Source: Sarcocystis neurona (taxonomy: Eukaryota > Apicomplexa > Conoidasida > Eucoccidiorida > Sarcocystidae). From it: a stretch of DNA of 64,000 nucleotides. This document shows, in pieces, positions 35,901-45,388 of this stretch (positions are counted from its first letter, which is position 1; each line of letters starts with the position of its first letter). The DNA is taken from NCBI GenBank assembly GCA_000727475.1, contig KL647308.1, forward strand, positions 1,349,715-1,413,714, given 5' to 3'. Under the pieces are notes generated by a model, which was given only the letters and a program-made list of their open reading frames with translations, was not told where the DNA came from and searched no databases. Position numbers and translations under genes: made by a program.

Positions 35901-38900
35901 TGTGTGTATTTGTGTGTATGTGTCTGTATGTATATGTATGTATGTATATGTATATATGTATGTATGTATATGTATATATGTATGTATGTATGTATATGTA
36001 TATGTGTATGTGTGTGTATGTATATGAATGTATGTATATGTGTGTACGTATATGTATGTATGTATATGCACGAATATATATATATGTATGCATGCACATA
36101 TGTATACGTATACATGTATGTATATTCTTCAGTATGATGAAGCGTGTGTAATTGTATATGTATATGTATATATATATGTGGCAGGGAGGAAGTTAAGGTA
36201 GAGGCGTGTGTACGTTTTACTTTCGGCATATGCAGCGAGGTGGAAGGAAGAGATAAACAGACAGACAGCGGAAATGGGCCTGTGCACACGTGTGCTGAAA
36301 TATGTACGTATACTTGTATATATGTGTGCTTTGCGGAGATCAGTCGACGCAGGAGAACGCGCCCTAGAGAAGTAACATTGCGCAAGTTTTGTTCCCCGGG
36401 AGAAGTTGTTGAACAGCCAGCTTCTTACATTGCATTTCGTTGCTGTTGCTGTTGCCAGCGGTGCTGTTGCCCTGCCCCGCTACTGTTCACTCCTGCTGCT
36501 GCCACCCCAGCTACGCTGTTGAGGGGGGGATCGCCTCAAGCAGATCTTGTGCTGCGGCTGCCTTTGCTGCTGCTGCTGCTGTGCTCCTGCTGCTCCGTTT
36601 GTTGCTTCTGTTGCTGCTGCTGATTGATGTACTGCTGCTCTGCCTGCCGTGATACTCCTGGCGCTGTCGCAGCGAGTCCTGCTCACGCTGCTGCTGCTCG
36701 TCCTGCCGCTGATCCTGCTGCTGGGGTGCACGCCTGCCGAAGGGTGGGGCGCTTCAAGCGGTGCTTTGCCAGCAGCAGCAGCCCCCCGCCCTGCCGCAGA
36801 TGCTGCTGCTGCGGCTTCGATCGGTGCTGCTTCCCGCTCGACTACTGTTCCTATTAGCCTGCCTCTGCTGCCGATGCTACTGCTGCTGTGAGTGGTGCTG
36901 CTTTCCCTTTCCTGCTCTTATTACTAATATTTGTACGATTGCTGCTGCCGGTGGCGCCACGGCGTTCCCGACTGCCGCTGTTTCGTCATCCGGGACGCTG
37001 ATTTCAACTTCTGCTGCTGTTGCTGCCGCTGCCTCGACAGCCACCGCGCGGGAGCTTGTGCTGGAGATGCTGCTGCCGCTACTCCGGCGCGCGTGGTTGC
37101 TGCTGAATTCGCATGCGCTGGTGCTATTGCTGGTGGTGTCGCAAAGGCCGCATGGCTGGTTTTGCCCCTGATGCTGCTGTTGGCGCTTGCGCTGCTGCTT
37201 CTGCTCTTGCTGCGCTTGCTGTTGCTCTTGTGTGTGCTGCTGTTTGTGCGACTTCGCGCACGGCGGCTGCGGCGCACTGCTGCGTGTGCTGCTGTTGCGG
37301 TTGCACACGCGACTACTGCTGCTGCCCCAGTGCTGCGGGTGTTGGTGTTGCACACTGCTGCTACCTGTCTGTCGTTGCTGTTGGACTGCTGCATGCGCTG
37401 CTATGTGCTGCTACTGCTATTGCACGTGCTACTGCTGTTGCGTATACTGCTGGTGCTGCGTTGCATGCACTGCTGCTGCTGCTGTTGCACACACTGCCGC
37501 CCCTGCTGCTGAATGTACTGGTGCTGTTGCTGTTGCATACACTGCCGCTGCTGCTGTTGCATGTCGTGCTCCCCCTGCTGTTGCATATGCTGCTGCTGCT
37601 GTTGCGGTTGCTGCCGTTGCGTGTGTTGCTGCTGCTGCTGTTGCACAGAGTGCCGCTGCTGCTGTTGCATGTACTGCTCCCCCTGCTGTTGCATGTACTG
37701 CTCCCCCTCCTGCTGCATATGTTGCCTCTGCTGCTGTTGCATGTGCTGCTCCTGGTGGCGGTGCGTGAACCCTGCTGCTGTTGCTGTTGGGCGCGTGCTG
37801 CTGTGTGTTGCGCGCGGTGTTGGGCACACAGGCGTACAGGAAGATCGGCTGCATATTAATCGACCGGTATGAAGTGCACGGCGCGCGGTGGCTGACGACG
37901 CCACATCCACCTCGGCCTCGGCGCTTCTGCAGCGACAGCAGCAGAGTCTCGCCGCGCCGGAGCAACGGCAGCAGCAGGACCCCCCCCGCGGAAAGCGAGG
38001 GGCAGGGAGATGAAGAGGCAGGCGTGGACGGTGGAGTGCAGTGCGTACCAGCTCCCCCGCCTCACGATGCCTTGCAAGCTTTTCTTAAAGATATTCTTTC
38101 CCTGTACAAGGTAACACTTTCCATCGATATACTCATACGTCTTGAGGACCCGGCTCTATATAGTGTCTCTCGACAGCAGTTCCCTTTATATATATATATA
38201 TGTCGGTGTGTGTCAGCCCTCTGTATATCTCATATTCATATAGAAAGAGAGGGAGAAATAGAGACAGATAGAGACAGAGATATATATAGGCAGATAGAGA
38301 TAGAGATAGATATATTTATATATATATGGACTGTGTCCCTGTGTCCTTTAGATATACATAGATATAGACAGAGATAGATATAGACATATATATATATATA
38401 TAGGCAGATAGAGATAGATATGTTTATATATATATATATGGACTGCGTTCCTGTGTGTCCTTTAGATATATATAGATATAAATATAGACAGATATATATA
38501 TATAGGCAGATAGAGACAGATAGAGATATATATAGGCAGAGACTGATAGGGGTAGAGACAGACAGAGAGAGAAAGAGATAGGCAGAGACAGATAGAGATA
38601 GGCAGAGATAGATGGAGACTGGCAGAGATAGATAGAGATACACAGATACGTATATATATAGGGAGAGATAGCGATAGATATGTTTATATATATATGGACT
38701 ATGTCCCTGTGTCTCCTTTAGATATATAGAGATAGACAGATATATATATATAGGCAGATAGATATGTTTATATGTATATATGGACTATGTCCCTCTGTCC
38801 TTTGGATAGATAGAGACAGATAGACATAGATAGAGACAGGTAGAGATATATGGAGATCGAGACAGATAGAGATAGGCATATATATATATATATGTATGTA

Positions 38901-38945
38901 TGTATGTATGTATATATATATATATAGACAGATAGAGATAGGCAG

Positions 38946-38979
<34 letters not shown>

Positions 38980-41900
38980 ATATATATAGACAGATAGAGA
39001 TAGGCAGATATATATATGTATGTATATATATATATATAGACAGATAGAGATAGATAGAGATAGATATGTTTATACATATATATATATATATGGAGTGTGT
39101 CCCTGTGTGTTTTTCCAAGATGTCGATCTGTGTGTATGTGTGTGTATATGTAACTTGTGAATATCCACGCACGGATATATTAACAGCTTTCCTCCTCCAT
39201 CGACACGTAGCCGATTCTTCCTCTCCACACATATAAATATCCTCGCCTTCGATCCGTGACGCTCTTTCTTCCGCATCTTACTACGCACGTTTATATCTGA
39301 TCCATCAATATATCCACATGAACGTATGTCTGCGGCACACTCTGCTGCGCAAGTCTGTATATCTGCTATGGATATATATATATTGATATATATGTATTTG
39401 TGTACGTGTTGAATGTGTGTCCAAGCTTACATATATATATGTGGATAGATGTACTTATATATATATCTGTTTATCGGTGTGTGTACGTTAGGTAGATGGA
39501 CATCCTTAGAGCTGTACTGCGGGGAGACACACAAATCTATACACATGCATATAAACAAACGTATCTACATATATGTATATATGTATAGATATATGTGTAT
39601 AAATATATATGTATAGATACCTCGTTGGGCCTATAAAATATATGTTAATGTAAAGCAAGTGCGTATGTGGACGTCGTGTCCCTTTTCTAGTGAAGAAGAG
39701 ATGTACACTGCAGGAGTCGAAGAGAGGCCGCATGCAGGGAATTTGCTGGACGGCAGGAGGAATAGAGAGAGAGATAGGGATGCGCACCGATATATTTATA
39801 ACGGAGAGGAATGTACGTAGATATATACGTGTTGAGAGAAGTATGTACGTGTAGAGACAGAAATATATATATGTGTGTGTGGGGGTTTATATGCATGTGT
39901 GTGTATAGATGTGTAGACGCAGGGATAAGGCGAGTCAAGACCGAGGGCGCCTTTCTTCTTGAAAAAAAAATGTTGCATGCGCCAGCACATCCAGAGAGAA
40001 AAGGCACAAGTTCATCTCCCGTAACTGGGCGGGTGTCTCCCGTCTCCCCCCCCGTCTCGTCTCCGTCTCCCCGTCTCCCCGTCTCTCTCTTTTGTGTCTC
40101 CCCCTCTCATTTTCTCCTCCCGTCTCCCTCGCCCTATCGCTCTGTGTCTCGTCTCCCCGTGTCTCTCCTAATATATACATATTTGTGTGGGGTTCTTACT
40201 AGGTGGGTGTGTGTTATGTGTGGCTGTTCCTACGTGTACATATATATATGTATGTGTCCACATGCAGATGCATAGATAGATATTCGTAACTCTGTGTAGA
40301 TCTCAAGAATACATGCAATTATAAACTCAATGTATCACTATGAAGAACACGTACGCACCTATGTGTATGTACGAACATGTATATATGTATATGTATGTGT
40401 AGGTGTGTATCTCTGGGGGACCTGTAGCGTGCAAACCTCGTTGTGATGTATGTATTTCAGGACTTCCAGAGATGTTTCTTCCCTTTCCTTCTGCCTTGTC
40501 AGGTTCTCCACAGGCTCCTACCTGCTGAGACGGTTAGGAGCATTTTTACTGCCGCCTTTCAGGAGATCGGGATGCGCTTTGATCGCCGACTAGTTGCTGC
40601 TGCTCCAGCTGCAGCAGCAGCAGCAGCGGAGCTTGAAGACAGCAGCACCGTCTGCAGGCGAAACAGCAGCGCTGCCGTTCCTCTGCCGTCGTCTGCGGGT
40701 GCGCTTCCTCCCCCTCCTCCTCCTCCTTTGTCTCCTTCTTCGTCTGGTGCCGGAAGGGCTGGTGCTGCCGCTGCTGCTGCAGCAGCTGCGGATGGCAGCA
40801 GTGCGTCGCACGCGACCAACGGCCGGGGGCTGCTGCTGCTCGGTAGCAAACGCTGGGGCGGAAGCAGGAGAACTGCTGCAGGAGGCGAGGACAAGGAAGG
40901 CTTTTGTTCGTCTGCTTCTTTCTCTTCCACAAGAAGCAGCAGCAGCAAAGAGAGAGGCCGAAGAAGCAGCAGCAGTTCGCAGAGGCCTCCGGGAGAAAAT
41001 CAGCAGCTCACTGACGCAGGCGTCCCTCAACAGTCCGCGGGTCAGGTGCTCTCGCTTGATTTCTTTTCGTTCCCTCCCTTGTTGAGTAAAAGAAATGACA
41101 GGAGTGTGGCCCTTCCTTGCTGATACGTTCTAGACGTCGTCATCCTCGGGACAATTCAACAACGACGTCCCATATATATGAAAGGACTACTCTTCATATA
41201 TGTGAAAGGACTGCTTCTCATATATATGAAAGGACTACTAATATATATATATATATATATATAACTACGTCATATATATATATAGTAAAATGACTGCGTC
41301 TCATATATGGAAGTGCCCTTCTCTGCATGTCTTCTACTCGTATGTAAAATAGGATGGCGGACAGGAGGAGCGAAGAGAGGAGGATCGAGAAGAGAAGAGT
41401 CGCGGGGAGGAGGATAGCGGAGAGGAGTATCCTCCCGAGAGTCTGGTAGTGACCTTCTTTCCATGGCAAATCAAGTAGTATTGAGAATGTCGTGGTGTCT
41501 CATTTTGGCATGTCTCATGGCTGACGTCCACCTGTCATTTTTAAAGAAAGAAAGAGTCTACCGCAGAAAGGTGCGACAAGTCCTGTGCTGCAGCTTCTAC
41601 TCCCATCCTCATCTCCTGCTGTTGCTGCTCCCGCCCATCGTCCTGCGCGTCGTGCGCCTTGTGCTCGCGGGGTGCTCCTGCTTCTGCTGCTGTTGCTGCG
41701 TCTGCTAACCGGGTGCTGCTGTTGCTGCGTCTGCTAACCGGGGCTGCTTCTGCTGCTGTTGCTGCTCCTGCTGCTGTTGCTGCTTCTGCCAACCTTCTGC
41801 TGCTTCTGCTAACGTGGTGCTGCTTCTGGTACCCTGGTGCTGTTCTGTTCACCGGGTGCTGCTGTGGTTGCAGCTTCTGCTCACCGGGTGCTGTTGTCGC

Positions 41901-43331
41901 CGCTTCTGCTGGCCGGCTGCTGTTGCGCTTGCTGCTTCTGCTCACCGGCTGTTGATTCCGTTTTTTGTCGGCGGATGATATGGCTGCTGCTGTGCTGCTG
42001 CCGGTCTTGCTGCTGCTGCTGCTATTGGTGGCCCTGCTGCCAGTGACACGGCAGCCGGTGCGCGTGCTGGCTCAGCTGCCTTCGCTTCTACCGCCCTTTC
42101 GACTGCTGCTGCTGCTGCTAGCGCCGTAGCTGCTTCCCGGTCTCTGCTGCACCGGATGCTTCTGCTAGCGGTGCGGCTGTACCCGTGGTGCTGCTTCCGC
42201 TCCCACATGCCTCTGTGTCTCCTTCGGCCGTTGCCGTTTTTGCTGCTGCCCTGCTCCTGCTATGCTGCTCTCGCAGAGGCCCTGCTGCTGCTGTGGATAC
42301 TTGTGGCTGCCCCTGCTGTTGCTGCTGTTGCTCACCACGCTACTTCTGTTTGCTGCTCTAGCTGCTCCCGAGCGGTTTTCCTGTTGGTGCTGCTGCTGCT
42401 GCTACGCTACGCTACTGGTGCTCCTCATCACTCATGCTGCCGACAGCTGCGTGTGCTGGTCCTCCTGCTGCAGACTGTGCTCTTCCGCTGTTGCTACTGG
42501 TGTTTCTTCGGCGGATTACCCTACTCTGACTACTGCTGCTGCTGTTTCTCTGCATGCGCAGCTGCGTTTGGCGTGGCGTCTGGCTTGTTTGCCTCAGGCG
42601 AGAAGCGGCAGCAGGACGCAGGGGGGAGCGACAGCAGGTGCAGCAGCAGGAGCAACCACAGCAGCAGGAGCAAAAGCAGCAGCAGGAGAAAGCTGGATTC
42701 TCTTCTGCGGGTGCCCGCTGACTGGCAACCGGAGAAACTGCAGACATCCTACGACGTGCGGGACGTCGTTCAAGCGAAAATCAACGAACACTTCTTCCGC
42801 AGCAGCGCTGCGTCTCTGCTGGTACCGCATGCAACAGCGGCGCAGCAAGAGCAGGGGACGCAGGAGAAGCGCGGGGGGAAGAATCCGCAGCAGACCACAG
42901 TGCAAGGGAGAGTACAAGCCGGCGATGTGGGAAAGCAGCAGCAGCTGCTGGTGGTGGTGGTGGAAGGGCAACAGCAGCAGCAGCTGCGACAACGCCCTCC
43001 CGCAGGTGCTGCTGCGGCATCAGCAGCAGGAGGCGCTAGTGATGGACCAGCAGCAGCAGCAACAGGAGACAGAGAAGGCGAAAGAGGAGAAGGTGCTGCA
43101 GTGACTGAAGAAGAAGTGTACAGCGGAAGAGAAGGAGAAACAGTCGGAGATAGATACGCAGTTGACTGTATGTATTTACATGAGTGCGTCCAGCAGCTCG
43201 AGGATCTACGGCTCCCGCTGCTGCTGTTCGTCAAAGTCCTTTTACAAGCGTGCACCACGTGCTGGACCCTCAGCGCGGAGATCGTGGATTTAATAGAACG
43301 CCGCCTCCCTTCTGACGAACTGCTGTGCTAG
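4859..43331 (+). CDS. VPS54: VPS54-like subunit of the GARP tethering complex (multi-exon, greatly expanded)
   Basis: VPS54 is a core subunit of GARP, which tethers endosome-derived vesicles at the trans-Golgi network. Proposed exons: 4859-5721, 7870-8195, 10091-10849, 12195-12337, 13596-13661, 16345-16544, 19590-19648, 19734-20567, 21799-24172, 25054-26510, 27356-27469, 28117-28423, 28879-29028, 31604-33537, 37832-38110, 40503-41085, 42598-43331 (TAG). Every junction is GT..AG and phase-compatible except entry to exon 2, which needs one extra base. Conserved blocks run in family order: the SPDF segment, the LSQSLDAVE coiled coil, TRQVVQREL, the QFCCVWIDC helix, FHEDK..LENE, the INGEKYSVV block and a C-terminal LLPAE helix. 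Between them lie Ala/Gln/Ser/Glu-rich inserts. The related VPS50 is less likely because the C-terminal blocks fit VPS54 better. The 5' end is unresolved: the first in-frame ATG is 5074, but the frame stays open upstream. Exons 1, 2, 16 and 17 are the least certain. Confidence 0.83.
6184..7860. repeat. TA/TATG microsatellite field in VPS54 intron 1
   Basis: Almost continuous TATATATG, TACATA and TA runs, with several pure TA runs above 12 bp. Apparent Tyr/Ile/His/Cys-rich frames here are by-products. No conserved coding motif is visible. Confidence 0.85.
7870..8195 (+). CDS. VPS54: VPS54 exon 2 (frame broken at a G7 run)
   Basis: Acceptor ATGCAG at 7869 and donor GTACGT at 8196. From the acceptor, phase 0 reads [17 protein letters not shown] and meets TAG at 7993. 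The downstream part is open in the next frame and reads GESWPDF, an Ala-rich tract and [15 protein letters not shown]. The last motif fits the family's segment just before the first coiled coil and joins in phase to the next exon. The two frames meet at the G7 run 7924-7930, so one missing base (assembly error or real lesion) would explain the break. Confidence 0.55.
8300..8890. repeat. TATATG microsatellite field in VPS54 intron 2
   Basis: Alternating TATATATG and CATGTATG runs, including three ATCTATTGATA-type units at 8700-8755. It is followed at 9000-9340 and 9440-9670 by CTG/CAG tracts before exon 3. No gene is seen in it. Confidence 0.75.
10091..10849 (+). CDS. VPS54: VPS54 exon 3 (SPDF segment)
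   Basis: Acceptor CTGCAG and donor GTAAGA; 253 codons, phase 0 at both ends. It begins [14 protein letters not shown], continuing the helix of the preceding exon. It then carries basic, Pro-rich and acidic ([19 protein letters not shown]) low-complexity inserts. It ends with [14 protein letters not shown] and an LHDE end. The 'VP..F.SPDF.lE' block at 10763-10792 is a strong VPS54 signature. Confidence 0.85.
10866..11216. repeat. CAG/CAA array inside VPS54 intron 3
   Basis: About 350 bp of CAGCAGCAA-type trinucleotides just downstream of the donor at 10850. The frame stays open but has no conserved motif, and splicing removes it in the model, so trinucleotide expansion here is not confined to exons. 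Confidence 0.8.
12195..12337 (+). CDS. VPS54: VPS54 exon 4 (Vps54_N coiled coil, first part)
   Basis: Acceptor CTGCTGCTGCAG, donor AG|GTAAAG. It encodes LSQSLDAVE, then [14 protein letters not shown] and ALHEVDYLR. This reproduces the family pattern L(S)xYLDxVExxL...SxxFFxAxxxLxxL...xVxxLR without any insert. Codon AG+A joins the next exon. Confidence 0.9.
13596..13661 (+). CDS. VPS54: VPS54 exon 5 (coiled coil, continued)
   Basis: A 66-base micro-exon after TGCATGCAG, encoding [20 protein letters not shown] and ending ATC CG|GTGGGG. It continues the LRxxI..LD coiled coil. The two leftover bases join G at 16345 to give Arg. Confidence 0.85.
14332..14590. repeat. 63-bp tandem repeat, four copies
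   Basis: Units start ATAACTAATATATAC and contain CTTGTATGCATGCACCGGTT. The first three are nearly identical; the fourth diverges. A 63-bp unit keeps frame, so one frame repeats 21 residues, but it lies in the intron between VPS54 exons 5 and 6. Confidence 0.9.
15495..15662. repeat. 27/33-bp alternating tandem repeat
   Basis: Five units begin GAGACTGCATGCATGCG or a variant. Lengths alternate because a CTGTGTGT tail is present or absent. CATGCATG-rich; intronic. Confidence 0.75.
16345..16544 (+). CDS. VPS54: VPS54 exon 6 (TTQEVLQQEL-type helix)
   Basis: Acceptor GGTGCAG, donor GAC G|GTGCGT. It encodes [39 protein letters not shown] and [19 protein letters not shown]. The order 'L..TxELxxALxLIxxTQEVLxxEL' is characteristic of VPS54, and the segment has no low-complexity insert. 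Confidence 0.92.
18643..19058. repeat. 31-bp minisatellite with palindromic GTGTACGTACAC core
   Basis: About 13 units, most exactly 31 bp, each starting with GTGTACGTACAC or a one-base variant and followed by TGGATTTGCTGTGG-like sequence. Lies in the intron between VPS54 exons 6 and 7. Confidence 0.9.
19590..19648 (+). CDS. VPS54: VPS54 exon 7 (micro-exon)
   Basis: Acceptor TTTACTGCAG, donor GTATTC. G from exon 6 plus AG gives Glu, so the join reads [23 protein letters not shown], which fits the family's CELEKLIDKMM-type helix. The joint phase match and motif continuity exclude the exon-like stretch near 18.3 kb. Confidence 0.85.
19734..20567 (+). CDS. VPS54: VPS54 exon 8 (lineage-specific insert)
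   Basis: Follows an 85-base intron with acceptor TTCTTGTTCAG and ends GAGGAG|GTACCT; 278 codons, phase 0. It begins [12 protein letters not shown], has a G11 run coding Gly, long Ala/Ser and hydrophobic stretches, then [40 protein letters not shown] and NTLQWEE. The family has only a short linker here, so nearly all of it is an insertion. Confidence 0.7.
21799..24172 (+). CDS. VPS54: VPS54 exon 9 (conserved helix plus giant Ser/Asn insert)
   Basis: Acceptor ACACGTGCAG joins WEE to RLVAAC, matching the family's EERL(I/L)xLV. Next come [19 protein letters not shown] and [20 protein letters not shown], the VPS54 'LLPLVIGLL...AIKxxV' block. About 700 residues of acidic, Ser-, Asn- and Gln-rich insert follow, including two copies of an [11 protein letters not shown] unit at 23.92-24.04 kb. 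The donor GAAG|GTAAGA is strong. Confidence 0.8.
25054..26510 (+). CDS. VPS54: VPS54 exon 10 (start of the Vps54 domain)
   Basis: Acceptor GTTGCTGCAG, two-base entry matching exon 9. After an Ala/Gln-rich lead, it encodes [20 protein letters not shown] and [13 protein letters not shown] (25.72-25.84 kb), the family's 'FxxWxDxLxxxFxxFLxRvxxxxxvi..vl' helices. A Gln/Glu insert follows, then [20 protein letters not shown] and [12 protein letters not shown]. Donor GAG|GTAACA, phase 0. Confidence 0.88.
27356..27469 (+). CDS. VPS54: VPS54 exon 11
   Basis: Acceptor GGTGCTGCAG, donor GCC|GTAAGT; 38 codons, phase 0 at both ends. It encodes [20 protein letters not shown] and [18 protein letters not shown]. 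This fits the family segment 'R..K.LssR......ls...F..l...s..Fv', with no insert. Confidence 0.85.
27776..28115. repeat. Tandem repeat of about 62 bp ending at a splice acceptor
   Basis: Six units (CGCCTC or CGCTTC landmarks at 27781, 27844, 27902, 27964, 28031, 28092) carry a T/C-rich stretch, CTGCTGCTG and GGGGTCAG(C/G). The last unit contains the acceptor of VPS54 exon 12. Confidence 0.85.
28117..28423 (+). CDS. VPS54: VPS54 exon 12
   Basis: Acceptor CTGCTGCTGCAG lies in the last unit of a tandem repeat whose other units contain similar sequences. It encodes [20 protein letters not shown] and [14 protein letters not shown], then a Ser/Arg/Gly-rich insert, and ends ACA G|GTATAT. The leading helix continues the preceding exon in the family order. 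Confidence 0.82.
28879..29028 (+). CDS. VPS54: VPS54 exon 13
   Basis: Acceptor GTTCGGCAG with a two-base entry matching exon 12; donor AAAG|GTGATC. It encodes [20 protein letters not shown] and [20 protein letters not shown], then LLQQGK. The end corresponds to the helix before the family's F(H)EERK motif. Confidence 0.8.
29790..29808. repeat. Isolated copy of the palindromic core
   Basis: CCGGGTGTACGTACACCGG contains the perfect 14-bp palindrome GGTGTACGTACACC. It matches the core of the 31-bp minisatellite 10.7 kb upstream and lies in a different VPS54 intron. Confidence 0.7.
31604..33537 (+). CDS. VPS54: VPS54 exon 14 (core of the C-terminal Vps54 domain)
   Basis: Acceptor GCTGCTTCAG; the phase joins [34 protein letters not shown] follows, matching the family's 'FHE.RK.KLSLLLDNE.W'. 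After an Ala/Gly/Glu insert come [40 protein letters not shown] and [20 protein letters not shown], equivalent to the block VeGxxYxVVgtxLlLlxiixeY...GAxxxxgLkxIt. A second insert precedes [20 protein letters not shown]. Donor AAG|GTACGT, phase 0. Confidence 0.93.
34186..34888. other. Assembly gap (703 N)
   Basis: Run of N inside the intron between VPS54 exons 14 and 15, flanked on both sides by CAG/CAGAAGCAC repeats, so the gap is probably more trinucleotide repeat. No exon appears to be missing, because the flanking exons join in phase. Confidence 0.95.
35820..36175. repeat. TATG/TGTA tetranucleotide microsatellite
   Basis: TGTATGTATG runs with TG and TATATG interruptions. Apparent Tyr/Cys/Val frames are by-products. 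Intronic. Confidence 0.9.
37832..38110 (+). CDS. VPS54: VPS54 exon 15
   Basis: Acceptor GGGCACACAG, donor AAG|GTAACA; 93 codons, phase 0. It encodes [20 protein letters not shown] (family: 'I..KLvaIM...l...l'), a Ser/Arg linker, and [15 protein letters not shown], which leads into the LLPxE helix of the next exon. It follows a 4.3-kb intron containing an assembly gap. Confidence 0.78.
38230..39110. repeat. GATA-rich block with five copies of a GGACT..GTCCCTGTG element
   Basis: GATAGAGATA/GGCAGATA microsatellite interspersed with GATATGTTTATATATA followed by GGACTGTGTCCCTGTG-like cores at 38328, 38440, 38696, 38782 and 39092. Lies in the intron between VPS54 exons 15 and 16. Confidence 0.85.
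40026..40172. repeat. CCGTCTCC pyrimidine minisatellite
   Basis: Strongly strand-biased C/T sequence in VPS54 intron 15. Similar blocks occur in other VPS54 introns, e.g. 16.55-16.78, 21.38-21.54 and 27.48-27.56 kb. Confidence 0.75.
40503..41085 (+). CDS. VPS54: VPS54 exon 16 (LLPAE helix; 3' end tentative)
   Basis: A strong T/C tract ending TTGTCAG precedes [20 protein letters not shown] and [10 protein letters not shown], the family's 'LLPeEq...F..i...y...l...L' helix. Starting here makes [15 protein letters not shown] align with the family without extra residues; an in-phase acceptor at 40461 would add 14. An Ala/Ser/Pro insert follows. The donor at 41086 (GTAAAA) is the best of several and gives the phase needed by the last exon. 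Confidence 0.75.
41171..41242. repeat. 24-bp tandem repeat, three copies
   Basis: CATATATATGAAAGGACTAC units followed by TA microsatellite, within the last VPS54 intron. Confidence 0.8.
42598..43331 (+). CDS. VPS54: VPS54 exon 17 (C-terminus)
   Basis: Acceptor GTTTGCCTCAG (42562 is an alternative in the same phase). It encodes Ser/Arg-rich sequence, [20 protein letters not shown] and [11 protein letters not shown], a Gln/Ala insert, then [20 protein letters not shown] and [16 protein letters not shown] before TAG at 43329-43331. The last segment fits the family's terminal 'D..f....LqaL..L' helix. Confidence 0.72.
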
Positions 43332-45388
43332 AGGACTTAATGACCGCACACAGTCTGAGTTCAGCGGCGCCTGTGAATTTATGTCTCTCTTCATAACTCC
43401 CGCTCACACATAACCTGCCCACGTGTGTGGGGTGAGGTGAATCTAATGCTCCGACGCACCTATGGGTGGCTGTCCGCGCCTTCTTTATATATATATATAT
43501 CGCACATCCGAATGCTAACTCATATGCATACATGCATGCCTACATGTGTACAAGTGTAGTTTTGTATGTACGTGTATTTGTCATAGATGACTACGTACGA
43601 GTGATCAGTGAAATAGGTGTCTGTATATATATATATATATACATTCGTGCATATACACATGTTTATACGTGTATATATATATATATATATACATGTGGAT
43701 ATAGGTATATAAGGATGTATATCTGTGTATATATGTATATATAGATATATGTGGACAAATGCGTATGCATCTGAACTCTGCAACTCATGCAGTCGTCTTC
43801 GCCAGTAGTGTGCATGAGTTTGCTGCGCCTTGCGGAGGAAACGCATGAGTAGTTCTCCACGTACGCAGATGTACGGCCTCACTGGTCGCTAATATATCCA
43901 CAAAGGAGTGAGCAATATTCCGCGAATATGTATGCTTACGCATACTCCATATACGTGTATATTAATAGGTGCGTGCCTACAGAAAGAAGAAGCCTTTGAG
44001 ATATTGCTGCAGTTGTGTCACTGGCGCTCTGCAGTGAACAAGTGCGAGAGTCGTCTACGAGGTTGCTGCGCCTGCTGCCCGCGTTCTCTCTGAGTATTTT
44101 CTGCGTCTATCTGCCGCTTATTTCTCCTCGTGTACATACCCAGTCATGTGTCTATGATCACATGCGTATGTATACACGTATGTAGATATATATACATATA
44201 TATTATGTGTGGTAGTGTCTATAAATATACAGCCCTGTGTCTGGGGATCACATGCGTGTGCACACACGTATATATATATATATATAGTATACATGTGCTA
44301 GTGTCTATAGATATACAGTACTGTGTATCACTGTCTCTCTTGCCATAGATGTATATGAATCTGTACGCGTATGGGTTCCCCTGGCTCCTACGCATACATT
44401 GTACATATTGTGTTTGTATACACATACGAACATAGATACGCACATAGATATGCAATACTCGCATGTACCCACAAAGATATTTATATAAACTTATGGACAT
44501 ACGTACAGGTACGGAGTTGTACATAGCTAAGATAATGATACGTGCGAATGGGTAGTAACACCAGGTCACGATACTTATGCGCGCTGGCCACCGCAGGGCT
44601 TGTGCAGCTCCATGTTACCTCGTTCAAGTGCATCTTCCACCCCAGCTTATAGTACCTCTACACCTCAGGATAAATATCAAAGTATATATATACATATATA
44701 TATATATATGTATTCATGTGTCGGTGTGTATATGGGCCCATGCTTTTGCATGCATTTTGACGACTACGTCTGCACTAGCTACCGCACGCATACCAAGGGC
44801 ACGACTGTGGATGTGTGCATCCTGCTGTGTGTTTTCTGTGTTCCTCCCTGGAACACAGGCGGTAGTGTTTGACTACCGCCTCACTGATATTTTTAGCGAA
44901 AACGAAAGCCAAGTGGTTCTTTGTCAATTTCCTCACGTGGGCAGCTGCATCGCGCACGTCGCGCACACTCACCCCTGGACATATCAGTGGAGTTGAGATA
45001 GAACGCGCAGTTGCCGGCACTTTCTTCAGAGGCCTGGGTATCTGCTGCAATTTTCTGTCTGGCTTGCCTCCGGCGCACGGGGAGGGGGGTCGTGCTGCCG
45101 TCGCTGAGAGCTAAGTGCTGCACAAGTGCCGGCGGTCATTCTGCTGCCGGAAAATAGTGCGGGCAGCGCTCGTGCGTGAGGAGGCTTGACAAAACAGGTC
45201 TTTCTCTGTGTAGAGAAGTGATGCGCAGACGCGGCGAAGAATCCCTTCTTTCACCAAGAAGCACGAAGGTGCCGACGTGTACGTACTACACCTTCGTCCA
45301 CGTCTACGCAGCCAGTACGAGTACACACATATATAAAAATATATGTGCGCCGCCGTATATACATGTAGTGTATGCTTAGAAACACACG

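Noticed and set aside
35839..36151. Overlapping Tyr/Val/Cys-rich and Thr/His/Tyr-rich frames on both strands.
   Set aside because: Produced by TGTA/TATG tetranucleotide repeats; not coding.
36440..37859. Long Cys/Leu/Ala-rich frames over CTG tracts on + and Gln-rich frames on -, considered as a separate gene.
   Set aside because: They lie inside the VPS54 intron between exons 14 and 15, whose phases match, and every frame is repeat-driven.
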